A stretch of 47,482 nucleotides of DNA from Clostridia bacterium (GTDB lineage Bacteria; Bacillota; Clostridia; Oscillospirales; Acutalibacteraceae): assembly GCA_017436225.1 (NCBI GenBank), contig JAFSDM010000031.1, positions 1 through 47,482 on the forward strand, in the 5' to 3' direction. Positions 1 to 7,395 of the stretch are shown one piece after another. The notes under the pieces are model-generated. The model worked only from the letters and a program-made list of their open reading frames with translations, did not search any database and was not told where the DNA came from. Positions within the stretch are counted from its first letter, which is position 1. The number at the start of each line of letters is the position of its first letter. Both the position numbers and the translations under genes were made by a program.

Positions 1-204
1 ATCTCTATCAGTAATTTTTCCGTGATCTGCGACATTGTGGCAAACAACGGTGCGATTACCTTTGCCTATGAACCTATCTCCCGATGCCGTGACGACCTTG
101 CCACCTTTACTGTTGCAGATATGCAGATTAGTGGTGAGTTTAACTTTGTGTATTGCAATGAACGGGTCGCAAGGGAGAAAATAAACTTGCTTTTCTTCAG
201 CTAG
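1..204 (+). CDS. C-terminal end of a probable LysR-type transcriptional regulator (5' end outside window)
   Basis: The frame is open from base 1 to a TAG at 202-204, so the gene starts upstream of the window. The 67 visible residues contain a pattern (VICDIVANNGAITFAYE, then a DLATF stretch and EFNFVY near the end) that resembles the last part of the effector-binding domain of clostridial LysR-family regulators. That is family recognition from memory on a short fragment. The internal ATG at 22 is unlikely to be the start, because coding character continues upstream and no ribosome binding site precedes it. No DNA-binding domain is visible, so the assignment is tentative. Confidence 0.45.
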   Translation: MSISNFSVICDIVANNGAITFAYEPISRCRDDLATFTVADMQISGEFNFVYCNERVAREKINLLFFS

Positions 205-247
205 GAGCTATTCTTCAAGACACAAACATTTAACATTTATAAAAAAG

Positions 248-290
248 GTAAGAAGTAAGCCCCAAGAACTTATTGTCCTTGGGGCTTTGG
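248..290. terminator. Bidirectional terminator hairpin, copy 1 of a duplicated element
   Basis: Arms AAGCCCCAAG (257-266) and CTTGGGGCTT (278-287) form a perfect 10-bp stem. It lies just beyond the stop of the leftward gene at 316-1737 and probably ends that transcript. The same hairpin, with the same AAGAAGTAAG flank, recurs at 2601-2641 behind another leftward gene, so it belongs to a dispersed element rather than being a private terminator. Confidence 0.75.
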
Positions 291-315
291 CAAGTTGCAC
301 CGATTTAGATATCCA

Positions 316-1737
316 TTATTTCACATAATCAATATCATATTCCACGATTTTCATCTGATTTTCTTCCAACCTATATAGAATATTTATAAACCGATATTTC
401 CCGTTTCTATTTGGTAATGTGTTATACTCACCTGTGTCTACATTGTAAACAAGAACATAATCATAAAATCCGTAATCATTCATAGGTGAAGTTATACCTA
501 TTAAATCATTTGATACGGAAGACAACCATTTGTCGCCATTTGCTAGTTGGTTTTCAAAATTTGCTACCGCTGAGTTATCAAAATATATATCGCTGGTGTA
601 ATAGATATATCCTCTTGAAACTGATTGGGTTCCTTTTGTCCAATCCTGTGAGCTGATTTGTTTGTGTTCCGGAATATCAATTCCTATTGTTTGCTCTGCT
701 CTAAGAATTGGCTCATCGCTATGGTCATATACATTTGCAAATATAAAGGAAAATGACCCATATATGCAAAGCAGCGCAGCCATAATTATTCCAACTATCA
801 CATTCTTTTTATATTTGTAGTTTTTCGATTTTAATACGAACCCGAAAACTATAGACGAAATCGGTATTGGGGTTAACAAGAAAAATAACCACATATTCTC
901 AATAAATAAATGATTTTCACTTGATACCATCGCAACCAAAAACATTGCTACAAATATTGATAGCAAGGATGCCACAAAAAGTATAATTGATATTGTCTTC
1001 CAACGGTTGTGCAGAGGTTTTTCCATTATCTTTGACGGGTTTTTATACATATATGAATAAAATGCGGAGTTTTCTTTCAAATCGCTTTTTCGTATAATAA
1101 ACGACTGCCCACCGAATTGTAAGAAAAGCCATTTGCCAAACTGCTGAATTTGCTCAATGTCCGTAAAGAAACATTTTGATTCGCGAATTTTTTCGTTTTC
1201 GCGATAGATATTAACACTTATATAATTTTCAAAAACTTTATATTCGTATACTGATTTGCAAATTCGTTCTGTGCTGTTTTTCCATGCTTTGCTATGTGCT
1301 CGAATTCCCTTAATATGCGAAACGGCACCAATTAAAAACATACCGAAAGAAAAACCAATCATAACGTCCGGTGCAGATGATCCGATGAAAAACACAATCA
1401 TCAAAATGCAAAGCACGGTAAAAATGATAGGTCTTTTGTAAATACTTTTTCTTTGCAAACGATATATTTCATTTAATTCTTGCTTTAAAAAAGCAAACCG
1501 ATATGATTCATTCGGTTGAATTTCTGCGTTTTGTTTTTTATTTTCGGAATTTAATATTTCATCAACTGATATTCCAAATATATCACTCAGGCGCATTAAA
1601 TTATCAATTGTCGGAACAGTTTGATCTTTTTCCCATAGACTAATCGTCTGACGGCTTACAAGTAACTTTTGACCTAGTTCCTCTTGTGATAAATTAAGGT
1701 CTTTTCTATATTTTTGAATTTTTTCACCAACTGTCAT
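316..1737 (-). CDS. Membrane-anchored XRE-family HTH regulator
   Basis: A 473-residue protein. Residues about 5-60 form a Cro/CI-type helix-turn-helix (SQEELGQKLLVSRQTISLWE, then a typical GISVDEIL end). About five hydrophobic segments follow, near 102-120, 122-142, 248-271, 281-303 and 312-333. A roughly 135-residue polar C-terminal part probably faces outside. HTH proteins with membrane domains are common in Firmicutes and usually sense an extracellular or membrane signal, often autoregulating. The specific signal here is unknown. The start is an ATG with GGAGG seven bases upstream. The gene is AT-rich, stands alone on the minus strand, and has repeated ACTTG half-sites in its upstream region (1803-1852), consistent with autoregulation. 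Function beyond 'regulator' is inference. Confidence 0.8.
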   Translation of the reverse strand: MTVGEKIQKYRKDLNLSQEELGQKLLVSRQTISLWEKDQTVPTIDNLMRLSDIFGISVDEILNSENKKQNAEIQPNESYRFAFLKQELNEIYRLQRKSIYKRPIIFTVLCILMIVFFIGSSAPDVMIGFSFGMFLIGAVSHIKGIRAHSKAWKNSTERICKSVYEYKVFENYISVNIYRENEKIRESKCFFTDIEQIQQFGKWLFLQFGGQSFIIRKSDLKENSAFYSYMYKNPSKIMEKPLHNRWKTISIILFVASLLSIFVAMFLVAMVSSENHLFIENMWLFFLLTPIPISSIVFGFVLKSKNYKYKKNVIVGIIMAALLCIYGSFSFIFANVYDHSDEPILRAEQTIGIDIPEHKQISSQDWTKGTQSVSRGYIYYTSDIYFDNSAVANFENQLANGDKWLSSVSNDLIGITSPMNDYGFYDYVLVYNVDTGEYNTLPNRNGKYRFINILYRLEENQMKIVEYDIDYVK

Positions 1738-1764
1738 AAAGGTCGCCTCCTTTTCTTGGATATA

Positions 1765-1852
1765 ATTATAGCAAAAAACGCTTTATAATGGAAGAATATA
1801 TTACTTGATTTTGTCAAGTAGCACTTGCAAAGTTACTTGTTTTAGTTCAAGT
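1765..1852 (-). promoter_or_regulatory. Promoter and probable operator cluster of the membrane HTH regulator
   Basis: A minus-strand TATAAT (1765-1770) lies upstream of the ribosome binding site; its -35 at 17 bp is weak (TTCCAT). Further upstream is the perfect palindrome ACTTGA-N5-TCAAGT (1803-1819), followed by more ACTTG/CAAGT half-sites near 1823, 1835 and 1848. The cluster is a natural target for the dimeric HTH protein encoded just downstream. Binding itself is inferred. Confidence 0.5.
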
Positions 1853-1916
1853 CCTCCCTGAAAGCCGTTTTTGGAAGCAGGATATCTACAAAATTCAACT
1901 GCAAAAATTTGTATAG

Positions 1917-1950
1917 AAAAATCCCGAAACCGCTATGGTTTCGGGATTTT
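1917..1950. terminator. Bidirectional terminator
   Basis: AAAATCCCGAAACC (1918-1931) pairs perfectly with GGTTTCGGGATTTT (1937-1950) around a five-base loop, with A- and T-runs at the ends. It lies downstream of the leftward lipoprotein gene at 2056-2457. The bases from 1951 to 2055 hold nothing else that I recognise. Confidence 0.75.
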
Positions 1951-2055
1951 CTGCGCCTAATCTCAAATCGGTTCGCATTGTTGGGTAATTTGAACTTAAT
2001 GACACGAATGAAATGTGCCTGAAAACTGGGGATTTTCTTATAATTTTATTATATT

Positions 2056-2457
2056 TTATTCTGTTTTAACAGAATACCAATTTGTTTCAATTTCTTCAAT
2101 ATCTATCCAATCTTGTGTACCTGTATATTTATCTGCGTTGACATAATCTTTCCAATCGATTTGGTCGGTAACATACAAATAACCTCTCGACTCACTTAAA
2201 ATTCCGCGAAATTCAAAAAAATATATTGCACTTTGGTCTCGAAACTCGACTATTAGACACTCTCCCGTATCTGAAAGGTTTTTAAATTCATCAGGTAAGG
2301 TAACCAAACCATTTTCTGCAATTCCAACTCTTTCATCAAGTATGAGGTCAACAACTTTCTCTCTATCCTCCTTGCAGTCATCAAACGAAGAAACACCGCA
2401 AGCCGAAAGCATAAAAGATAAAGTCAAGCAAAGCAATAAAGCAAATGTTCTTTTCAT
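2056..2457 (-). CDS. Small putative lipoprotein of unknown function
   Basis: A 133-residue protein with a lipoprotein signal peptide: positive start MKRT, a hydrophobic core, and the lipobox LSAC with the Cys at residue 20. The mature part is acidic, about 113 residues, rich in aromatic residues near its end, and I do not recognise a family. It should be tethered to the outer face of the membrane. The start has AAGGCGGGG upstream. A promoter TTGCTC-N17-TATAAT (2482-2510) lies at the end of an adapter element shared with other accessory genes here. AT-rich and standing alone, it fits the accessory gene class. Confidence 0.6.
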   Translation of the reverse strand: MKRTFALLLCLTLSFMLSACGVSSFDDCKEDREKVVDLILDERVGIAENGLVTLPDEFKNLSDTGECLIVEFRDQSAIYFFEFRGILSESRGYLYVTDQIDWKDYVNADKYTGTQDWIDIEEIETNWYSVKTE

Positions 2458-2481
2458 AAAAACCCCGCCTTTCGTATTACA

Positions 2482-2510
2482 ATTATATCACTACAAAATA
2501 AAAAGAGCAA
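2482..2510 (-). promoter_or_regulatory. Promoter of the lipoprotein gene
   Basis: On the minus strand, TTGCTC (2505-2510) and TATAAT (2482-2487) are separated by 17 bases. The -35 box overlaps the small hairpin GCAAGGC-AAA-GCCTTGC (2507-2523), the same hairpin-plus-promoter design seen at the other accessory genes in this window. Confidence 0.6.
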
Positions 2511-2523
2511 GGCAAAGCCTTGC

Positions 2524-2641
2524 AAAAAATACTTATTACCTCTTACTTGTTACTTCCAAAGCCCCAAGGACTTTTTAGGTAAGAGTGAAGAGGTAATAGG
2601 TAAGAAGTAAGCCCCAAGAACTTATTGTCCTTGGGGCTTTG
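2524..2641 (-). repeat. Adapter element, family B: terminator with an inverted copy of its arm and AAGAAGTAA-type tracts
   Basis: Read on the minus strand, a terminator hairpin (CTTGGGGCTT stem) is followed by an ACTTCTTACCTATTACC-type tract. An inverted copy of the terminator arm comes next: GTCCTTGGGGCTTTG at 2627-2641 is the exact complement of CAAAGCCCCAAGGAC near 2558-2572. A complementary AAGTAAGAGGTAATAAG tract and then the promoter of the lipoprotein gene complete it. The hairpin and its flank match the copy at 248-290. A second complete example with unrelated stem sequence is at 29166-29320. Its origin is unknown; it resembles neither an insertion sequence nor a CRISPR. Confidence 0.6.
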
Positions 2642-2731
2642 TGTTTTATACCATAAAATACGAACAGAACATTTTAATATTTTAGTCGTTAGTTTGAGTC
2701 TGGGTGATAAGTTTCTAATAAATATATCATT

Positions 2732-3253
2732 TTAATTATAAAATTCCTTTAAAAAAGCAACCACCGATTTTATGTTTACAAAAATTACAGTTATTAATAC
2801 TACCATACCAATTAATAAGGATAATCCGATAATCAATCCCCAGATTGAATTAGATTTGTCTGCCGAAATTGCATCTTCTGATGACAAATATTCTTGATGT
2901 TCATCAGCCATTCCATAAACAAAAATTTCCTTTGAATCTTCCCCTATCTCGTCATAATTAATGATTAAAACATATTCCTTACCAGAAATGAAGTTTTCAT
3001 TGAAAGCATCAATATCAAATTTATTATACCAAACACTTGGAATATCATATGCACGATTGGCATCCTTTGTATATAAAGTTAAGCTTGGGTTACGGCCTTG
3101 CCATTCTTCTTTTGTGGTAATGCAAACTTTAACATTCTGCATGTTATACGTTTGATTTTGCGACTGATTAAAAGAATATATGCCTAAACCTGAGCAAAAT
3201 AATGTTCCAAAAACAAATATTATAACACCTAGTGTGAACAATATCTTCTTCAT
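2732..3253 (-). CDS. Small membrane protein of unknown function
   Basis: A 173-residue protein starting at the ATG at 3253, which has GGCGGTGA just upstream. A longer reading from 3313 would begin inside the hairpin array and promoter, so I reject it. One hydrophobic segment sits at about residues 3-27 and another near the C-terminus (about 138-162), leaving a roughly 110-residue polar domain between them that probably lies outside the membrane. No family is recognised. Its promoter is part of the hairpin array at 3301-3459, and the transcript probably ends at the terminator in 2601-2641. AT-rich accessory gene. Confidence 0.6.
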   Translation of the reverse strand: MKKILFTLGVIIFVFGTLFCSGLGIYSFNQSQNQTYNMQNVKVCITTKEEWQGRNPSLTLYTKDANRAYDIPSVWYNKFDIDAFNENFISGKEYVLIINYDEIGEDSKEIFVYGMADEHQEYLSSEDAISADKSNSIWGLIIGLSLLIGMVVLITVIFVNIKSVVAFLKEFYN

Positions 3254-3274
3254 TAAATCACCGCCTATATGTGT

Positions 3275-3303
3275 ATTATAGCATAAAAGCGGCAATAAAT
3301 CAA
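3275..3303 (-). promoter_or_regulatory. Array-borne promoter of the small membrane protein
   Basis: On the minus strand, TTGATT (3298-3303) and TATAAT (3275-3280) have a 17-base spacer ending CGCTTTTATGC. The -35 box overlaps the 3' arm of the final array hairpin CAATGC-TTC-GCATTG. The same layout recurs at 28656-28684 and, with a weaker -10, at 38313-38341. Confidence 0.75.
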
Positions 3304-3459
3304 TGCGAAGCATTGTGTGTAATCAATTCCGCAAGGAATTGCATATCATCAAGCCGACAGAATTATATACACACCTTCGGTGTGATGATATACGCCGCAC
3401 TTGTGCGGCAATGATATACACGACTGCGTCGTGATGATATACCAAGCCTGTCGGCTTGG
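3301..3459 (-). repeat. Symmetric hairpin array A1
   Basis: On the minus strand, the array starts straight after a terminator T-run (TTTTTTATCC). It then lists short perfect or near-perfect hairpins with different stems: CCAAGCCgacaGGCTTGG, ACGACgcaGTCGT, GCCGCACaaGTGCGGC, ACACCgaaGGTGT, AATTCCttgcGGAATT and AATGCttcGCATT. Linkers in the first half read (G)TATATCATC. Linkers after the midpoint read GATGATATGC and GATTACACAC, essentially the reverse complement. An outer stem pairs AAGCCGACAG (3448-3457) with CTGTCGGCTT (3351-3360). The array ends in the promoter of the gene at 2732-3253. I cannot place it in a named repeat or RNA family. Confidence 0.8.
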
Positions 3460-3504
3460 ATAAAAAACCGCTCTTTTAAAGGGCGGTTTTTTAGGGGGGA
3501 GAAA
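3459..3504. repeat. 46-bp block heading the left phage module; perfect inverted copy at 38092-38137
   Basis: Every base of this block is repeated in reverse complement at 38092-38137. It contains a terminator-type hairpin (AAAAAACCGC at 3462-3471 with GCGGTTTTTT at 3483-3492), a run of six G (3494-3499) and GAGAAA (3499-3504). Oddly, the hairpin sits between two divergent promoters, where no known transcript needs terminating. The two copies face each other across 34.6 kb. Confidence 0.9.
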
Positions 3505-3527
3505 TTTTTTTGATTTTTTGCTACACT
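3499..3527 (+). promoter_or_regulatory. Candidate promoter of the left phage module (GAGAAA-N17-TACACT)
   Basis: GAGAAA (3499-3504), a 17-base T-rich spacer ending TTGC, and TACACT (3522-3527) precede the phage genes. The right module has GAGAAA, a 17-base spacer ending TTGC, and TATAAT at the same distance from the shared terminator. GAGAAA is unlike the TTGACA-type -35 boxes of the host promoters here, so a phage-specific activator or alternative sigma factor may act. Function is inferred from conservation of position in two copies. Confidence 0.5.
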
Positions 3528-3585
3528 TTTCTTAGCATAGATGCTTTAGCAGTATTTTTAAAAATGGCTGAAAGGAGAAGTGAGA

Positions 3586-3861
3586 ATGGAAAATCAAAAG
3601 CCAACTACCCCAAACCCGCCTAAGCGCAGAAGTCAAAGCGACAAAAAGCGCAAGAAAAATCTTATGCTTGCGGCAGATAGCGCCATAAACAGGCTTGAAG
3701 TTCTTTCTCGCCCCGGCGGCGAGATTGAAAGTATGGATATTAAGGAGCTTAAAAATCTTATTTCCTCCATAAAGGAGCTTGTTGGCGTATCCTTAGAGCT
3801 TTCGGGTGAGGCGCAGTCGGGCGGTGTGGTTGTATTGCCGGAGGTAAACATAAATGTCTGA
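3586..3861 (+). CDS. Small protein in the terminase-small-subunit position
   Basis: A 91-residue protein. The ATG at 3586 has AAAGGAG eight bases upstream; an in-frame GTG at 3580 would be too close to that site. The N-terminal 28 residues are rich in Lys, Arg and Pro. The rest is predicted helical (IESMDIKELKNLISSIKEL), followed by a short Val-rich tail. The stop overlaps the large terminase start by 8 bp, indicating translational coupling. Position and a basic N-terminus fit a small terminase subunit or DNA-recognition partner, but I see no diagnostic motif, so the role is inferred from context. Confidence 0.55.
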   Translation: MENQKPTTPNPPKRRSQSDKKRKKNLMLAADSAINRLEVLSRPGGEIESMDIKELKNLISSIKELVGVSLELSGEAQSGGVVVLPEVNINV

Positions 3862-5284
3862 CACCGTTTGGAAGCCTCAAAAAAAGCAGATAGATTTTTT
3901 ATCCCGTAATGAGTACGAGGTGCTTTACGGCGGTGCGGCGGGTGGCGGTAAAAGTGACGCTCTTTTGGTGGAGGCTCTCCGTCAGGTGCATATTCCCCAC
4001 TACACCGCCCTTATTTTGCGAAAAACGGTGCCTCAGCTAAGTGAGCTTATTGACCGTAGCAGACAGATTTATTCGGTAGCCTTTCCCAAAGCTAATTACA
4101 ACTCTACCGAGCACGTTTGGCGGTTCCCGTCGGGCGCTAAAATTCATTTTGGCAGTATGCAGTACGTTAAGGACAGAATAAATTATCAGGGCAAGCGCTA
4201 TGATTTTATAGCCTTTGATGAGCTTACCCACTTCACCTGGGAGGAATACAGCTATATGTTCTCCCGCAACCGCCCCTCAGGTGCAGGGACAAGGGTTTAC
4301 ATCAGGGCAACCACCAACCCCGGCGGTGTGGGTCACGGCTGGGTAAAGGAGCGTTTTATTACCCCCGCTCCGCCCCTTACCCCCATCACCGATACATACA
4401 GCGTTGTTTCACCGAGCGGTGAGGTGGTTGAAATGAAAAGACAGAGGGTTTTTGTTCCCTCTACCGTCTTCGATAACGAAATTCTGCTTAAAAACAATCC
4501 CGAATATCTGGCAAGTCTTGCAATGCTCCCCGAAGCCGAAAAAAAGGCTCTGCTTTACGGCGACTGGGATAGCTTCGACGGGCAGGTGTTTACCGAATGG
4601 CGTAACGACTCCGCCCACTATGACGATATGCGGTTTACCCACGTTGTTGCCCCATTTAGAATTCCACGCCATTGGCAAATTTACAGGGGCTTTGACTTCG
4701 GTTACACAAGACCATTCAGCGTTGGTTGGTATGCCTGTGACGGCGATGGCAGACTCTTTAGAATAAGGGAATATTACGGCTGTACGGGAAGGCCCAATCA
4801 GGGCGTACGCTTTGAGCCGTCACGCATTGCAGAGGAAATACGCAGTATTGAGGAAAACGACCCCAACATACGGGGCAGAAGAATTATAGGTATTGCCGAC
4901 CCCTCTATTTTTGATGGGTCAAGAGGTCGCTCGGTGGCAGAGATAATGGAAAAATCGGGCGTTTTCTGGCGCGCGGGTGATAACTCTCGCATTTCGGGTA
5001 AAATGCAGTATCATTACAGATTTGCCTTTGACCGCGAGGGTGTGCCTATGCTCTATATTTTTAACACCTGTAAAAATTTCATACGAACGGTGCCCTCCCT
5101 TTGCTATGACACCCTTAATGTAGAGGATATTGACACATCATCTGAGGACCATATTTATGATGAGTGCAGATACGTTTTAATGCACATTCCCATTAAGGCA
5201 AGGGAGCATTATCAAGCTCCAAAAGGCGAAAAGTTTTCGCCTCTTTCCAATGCTGAAAATAAGGTTAATTTTTTAAGAATTTAG
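3854..5284 (+). CDS. terL: Phage terminase large subunit (packaging ATPase and nuclease)
   Basis: A 476-residue protein of normal length for the family. The N-terminal ATPase has Walker A GGAAGGGKS (residues 26-34), Walker B FIAFDE (118-123) and a coupling motif TTNPGG (153-158). The C-terminal RNase H-like nuclease begins at RGFDFGYTRPF, with the first acidic residue D281. Further candidate metal ligands lie in IGIADPSIFDG and in the late YDECRY motif. The protein cuts concatemeric DNA and pumps it into a procapsid through the portal. All catalytic motifs are intact, with no frameshift. It is coupled to the preceding small gene and followed 16 bp later by the portal gene. It heads a module lacking capsid genes, which lie about 27 kb away. 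Confidence 0.93.
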   Translation: MSDTVWKPQKKQIDFLSRNEYEVLYGGAAGGGKSDALLVEALRQVHIPHYTALILRKTVPQLSELIDRSRQIYSVAFPKANYNSTEHVWRFPSGAKIHFGSMQYVKDRINYQGKRYDFIAFDELTHFTWEEYSYMFSRNRPSGAGTRVYIRATTNPGGVGHGWVKERFITPAPPLTPITDTYSVVSPSGEVVEMKRQRVFVPSTVFDNEILLKNNPEYLASLAMLPEAEKKALLYGDWDSFDGQVFTEWRNDSAHYDDMRFTHVVAPFRIPRHWQIYRGFDFGYTRPFSVGWYACDGDGRLFRIREYYGCTGRPNQGVRFEPSRIAEEIRSIEENDPNIRGRRIIGIADPSIFDGSRGRSVAEIMEKSGVFWRAGDNSRISGKMQYHYRFAFDREGVPMLYIFNTCKNFIRTVPSLCYDTLNVEDIDTSSEDHIYDECRYVLMHIPIKAREHYQAPKGEKFSPLSNAENKVNFLRI

Positions 5285-5300
5285 AAAGGAAAAATGTTTT

Positions 5301-6893
5301 ATGAAGGAAAAAAGCAAACAAAAAATTATAGGCATAAAGGAAATCAGAAAAGCCTATCAAACCCTGCTTTTATACAAGCAGGGCAAACGCTCGTTGGATG
5401 CAAGAATTGTAGAAAATGAGGAATGGTATAAGCTTCGTTGCGGTTGCACCGCCGATGGAAAGCTGGGTCAAAACTCGGCGTGGATTTTCAACTCCATAAT
5501 AAACAAGCACGCCGACGCTATGGATTGTTACCCCGAGCCAAACGTTTTGGCAAGAGAAAAGGGCGATGAAGCGCTAGCCAAAAAGTTTTCGGCAATTCTG
5601 CCTATTATTTTGGAGCAACAAAACTTTGAGCAAACCTACTCCGACGCTTGGTGGTACAAGCTTAAAACAGGTACGGGCGTATACGGTGTTTTTTGGAATA
5701 ACGAGCTTGAAAACGGTCTTGGCGATGTTGACATTAAACAGCTTGATATTCTCAATCTGTTTTGGGAGCCGGGCATAAAAAATCTAGAGCAATCGGCTAA
5801 CCTGTTTTATGCTACTGCGGTTGACAAGTCGGCGCTTATGGCAGAATATCCCGACAAGGCCGATAAAATCAAAAGCGGTTTTGGTGAGCTTTCAGCATAC
5901 CGAATGGACGACGGCATTATTGATACCAGCAAGGCGCTTGTGGTGGATTGGTACTACAAGAAAAAGGTGGGCTCAAAAACTCTGCTTCACTACTGCAAAT
6001 TTTCGGGCGAGGCGCTGCTTTTTGCCTCGGAAAATGAACCGCAGTACAGGCTGAGAGGTTTTTATGACCACGGCAAGTATCCAATAGTTTTTGACACCCT
6101 TTTTGTAACCGAAAATTCCCCTGCGGGCTTTGGCTACATTGATGTTATGAAAGGGTGCCAAACCACTATTGACAAGCTTTCGGTAGCGGTTGAAAGAAAC
6201 GCTCTTATGGGTGAAACACCTCGCTTTTTCATAAGCGACAGCGCAGGAATTAACGAGGAAGAATACGCCGATTGGTCGCGCACCTTTATTCACACCACAG
6301 GCAGAATAGATGACCAGACCTTAAAACAGGTTTCGGTTGAAAACATATCCGAAGCTACTCTTAAATTTTTAAATTTCAAGGTAAACGAGCTAAAGGAAAC
6401 CTCGGGCAACCGAGATTTTTCACAAGGCTCTACCAACTACGGCGTTACCGCCGCATCGGCTATTTTAGCCCTTCAAGAGGCGGGCAATAAGCTTTCAAGG
6501 GATATGATTAAATCCGCCTTCCGCGCCTATTCCAACATATGCTATTTAATTTTAGAGCTTGTAAGGCAGTTCTACACCGAGCCAAGAAGCTTTCGCATTA
6601 CCGAAAACGGCGGAAGCGACAGATACATTGTTTTCCAAAACAAGGATTTGCTGGAAAATCATCCCTTTGCAAACTATCGCCCCATATTCGATATAAAAAT
6701 CATTCCCCAAAAGCAAAGCCCATACCAAAAGGCAAGTCAAAACGAGCTAGCAAAGGAAATGTTTAGTCTTGGTATGCTTGACCCCGAGCGTAGAAGCGAG
6801 GCTAAAATGGCAGTCAAGCTAATGGATTTTCACGGCAAGGAGGAGCTTTTAGCCAGACTTTCATCGGAAGAAAATGAGGTAGAAATGCTATGA
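5301..6893 (+). CDS. Phage portal protein
   Basis: A 530-residue protein, close to the usual size of portals in phages with N4-gp56-type capsids. The beginning (residues 14-110) has the pattern of portal families: a basic stretch, WYKLRCG, then SAWIFNSIINKHADAMDCYPEPNV cut short here as a motif around residues 52-75. The middle includes QLDILNLFWEPG and a helical region rich in Gln/Ala near residues 390-420. Twelve copies would form the vertex ring through which TerL pumps DNA. The position directly after terL supports the call; a finer subfamily is uncertain. The stop overlaps the next start (ATGA). Confidence 0.85.
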   Translation: MKEKSKQKIIGIKEIRKAYQTLLLYKQGKRSLDARIVENEEWYKLRCGCTADGKLGQNSAWIFNSIINKHADAMDCYPEPNVLAREKGDEALAKKFSAILPIILEQQNFEQTYSDAWWYKLKTGTGVYGVFWNNELENGLGDVDIKQLDILNLFWEPGIKNLEQSANLFYATAVDKSALMAEYPDKADKIKSGFGELSAYRMDDGIIDTSKALVVDWYYKKKVGSKTLLHYCKFSGEALLFASENEPQYRLRGFYDHGKYPIVFDTLFVTENSPAGFGYIDVMKGCQTTIDKLSVAVERNALMGETPRFFISDSAGINEEEYADWSRTFIHTTGRIDDQTLKQVSVENISEATLKFLNFKVNELKETSGNRDFSQGSTNYGVTAASAILALQEAGNKLSRDMIKSAFRAYSNICYLILELVRQFYTEPRSFRITENGGSDRYIVFQNKDLLENHPFANYRPIFDIKIIPQKQSPYQKASQNELAKEMFSLGMLDPERRSEAKMAVKLMDFHGKEELLARLSSEENEVEML

Positions 6894-7162
6894 CAACCGT
6901 TGCGGCAGCCTTAATTTCGGCTATATCGTCCATTACGGTTGGCGTTTTAACCCTTATGGGCGTGGTTATTACAAACAGTAGGGTAAACAGGGATATTGAG
7001 CAAAAAATTACGGTGGCTCAAGCCGTTACCGACACCAAGCTTGCCGAGCTTACCCGTGAGGTTCGTGAGCATAATCAGATGGTAAAACGGGTACCCGTTG
7101 TGGAGGAGCAAATGAAGGTTGTTAATCACAGAATAGCCGATATTGAGAATATACTGAATTAG
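6890..7162 (+). CDS. Membrane-anchored coiled-coil protein, holin-associated
   Basis: A 90-residue protein overlapping the portal stop by 4 bp (ATGA). Residues about 4-27 form one transmembrane helix. The rest is charged, helical and heptad-like, ending VVEEQMKVVNHRIADIENI. Proteins of this form lie next to holins in Firmicutes phages, where XhlA-like partners help lysis. The phrase EVREHNQMVKRVPVVEEQ is one I associate with such phage proteins, from memory. Function as a holin partner is inferred from architecture and from the holin and amidase that follow. Confidence 0.6.
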   Translation: MTTVAAALISAISSITVGVLTLMGVVITNSRVNRDIEQKITVAQAVTDTKLAELTREVREHNQMVKRVPVVEEQMKVVNHRIADIENILN

Positions 7163-7185
7163 AAGTAAAAAAAGGAGGAAAATTA

Positions 7186-7392
7186 ATGAAAACTAAATTT
7201 TTAAACTGGGTTAAAGCGGCAGGCGTAAGAATGGTAAAAACCATGGCAGAAACTGCCCTTGCAATTATCGGTACAAATACGGTAGGCATTACCGAGGTTG
7301 ATTGGGTAGGTGTAATAAGCGCTTGCGCTTTATCGGGCGTTATTACCGTGCTTACTTGTGTTAAAGGCTTACCTGAACTAAGGGAGGAATAA
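7186..7392 (+). CDS. Phage holin, r1t type
   Basis: A 68-residue protein with AAAGGAGGA upstream. It has an amphipathic basic N-terminus (FLNWVKAAGVRMVKT), a hydrophobic segment around residues 20-32, the characteristic turn VGITEVDWVGV, and a second hydrophobic segment at about 41-58, ending GLPELREE. This matches the phage r1t holin family, which forms membrane lesions releasing the endolysin. The amidase gene starts 4 bp after its stop, so the two form a lysis cassette. Confidence 0.85.
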   Translation: MKTKFLNWVKAAGVRMVKTMAETALAIIGTNTVGITEVDWVGVISACALSGVITVLTCVKGLPELREE

Positions 7393-7395
7393 ATA

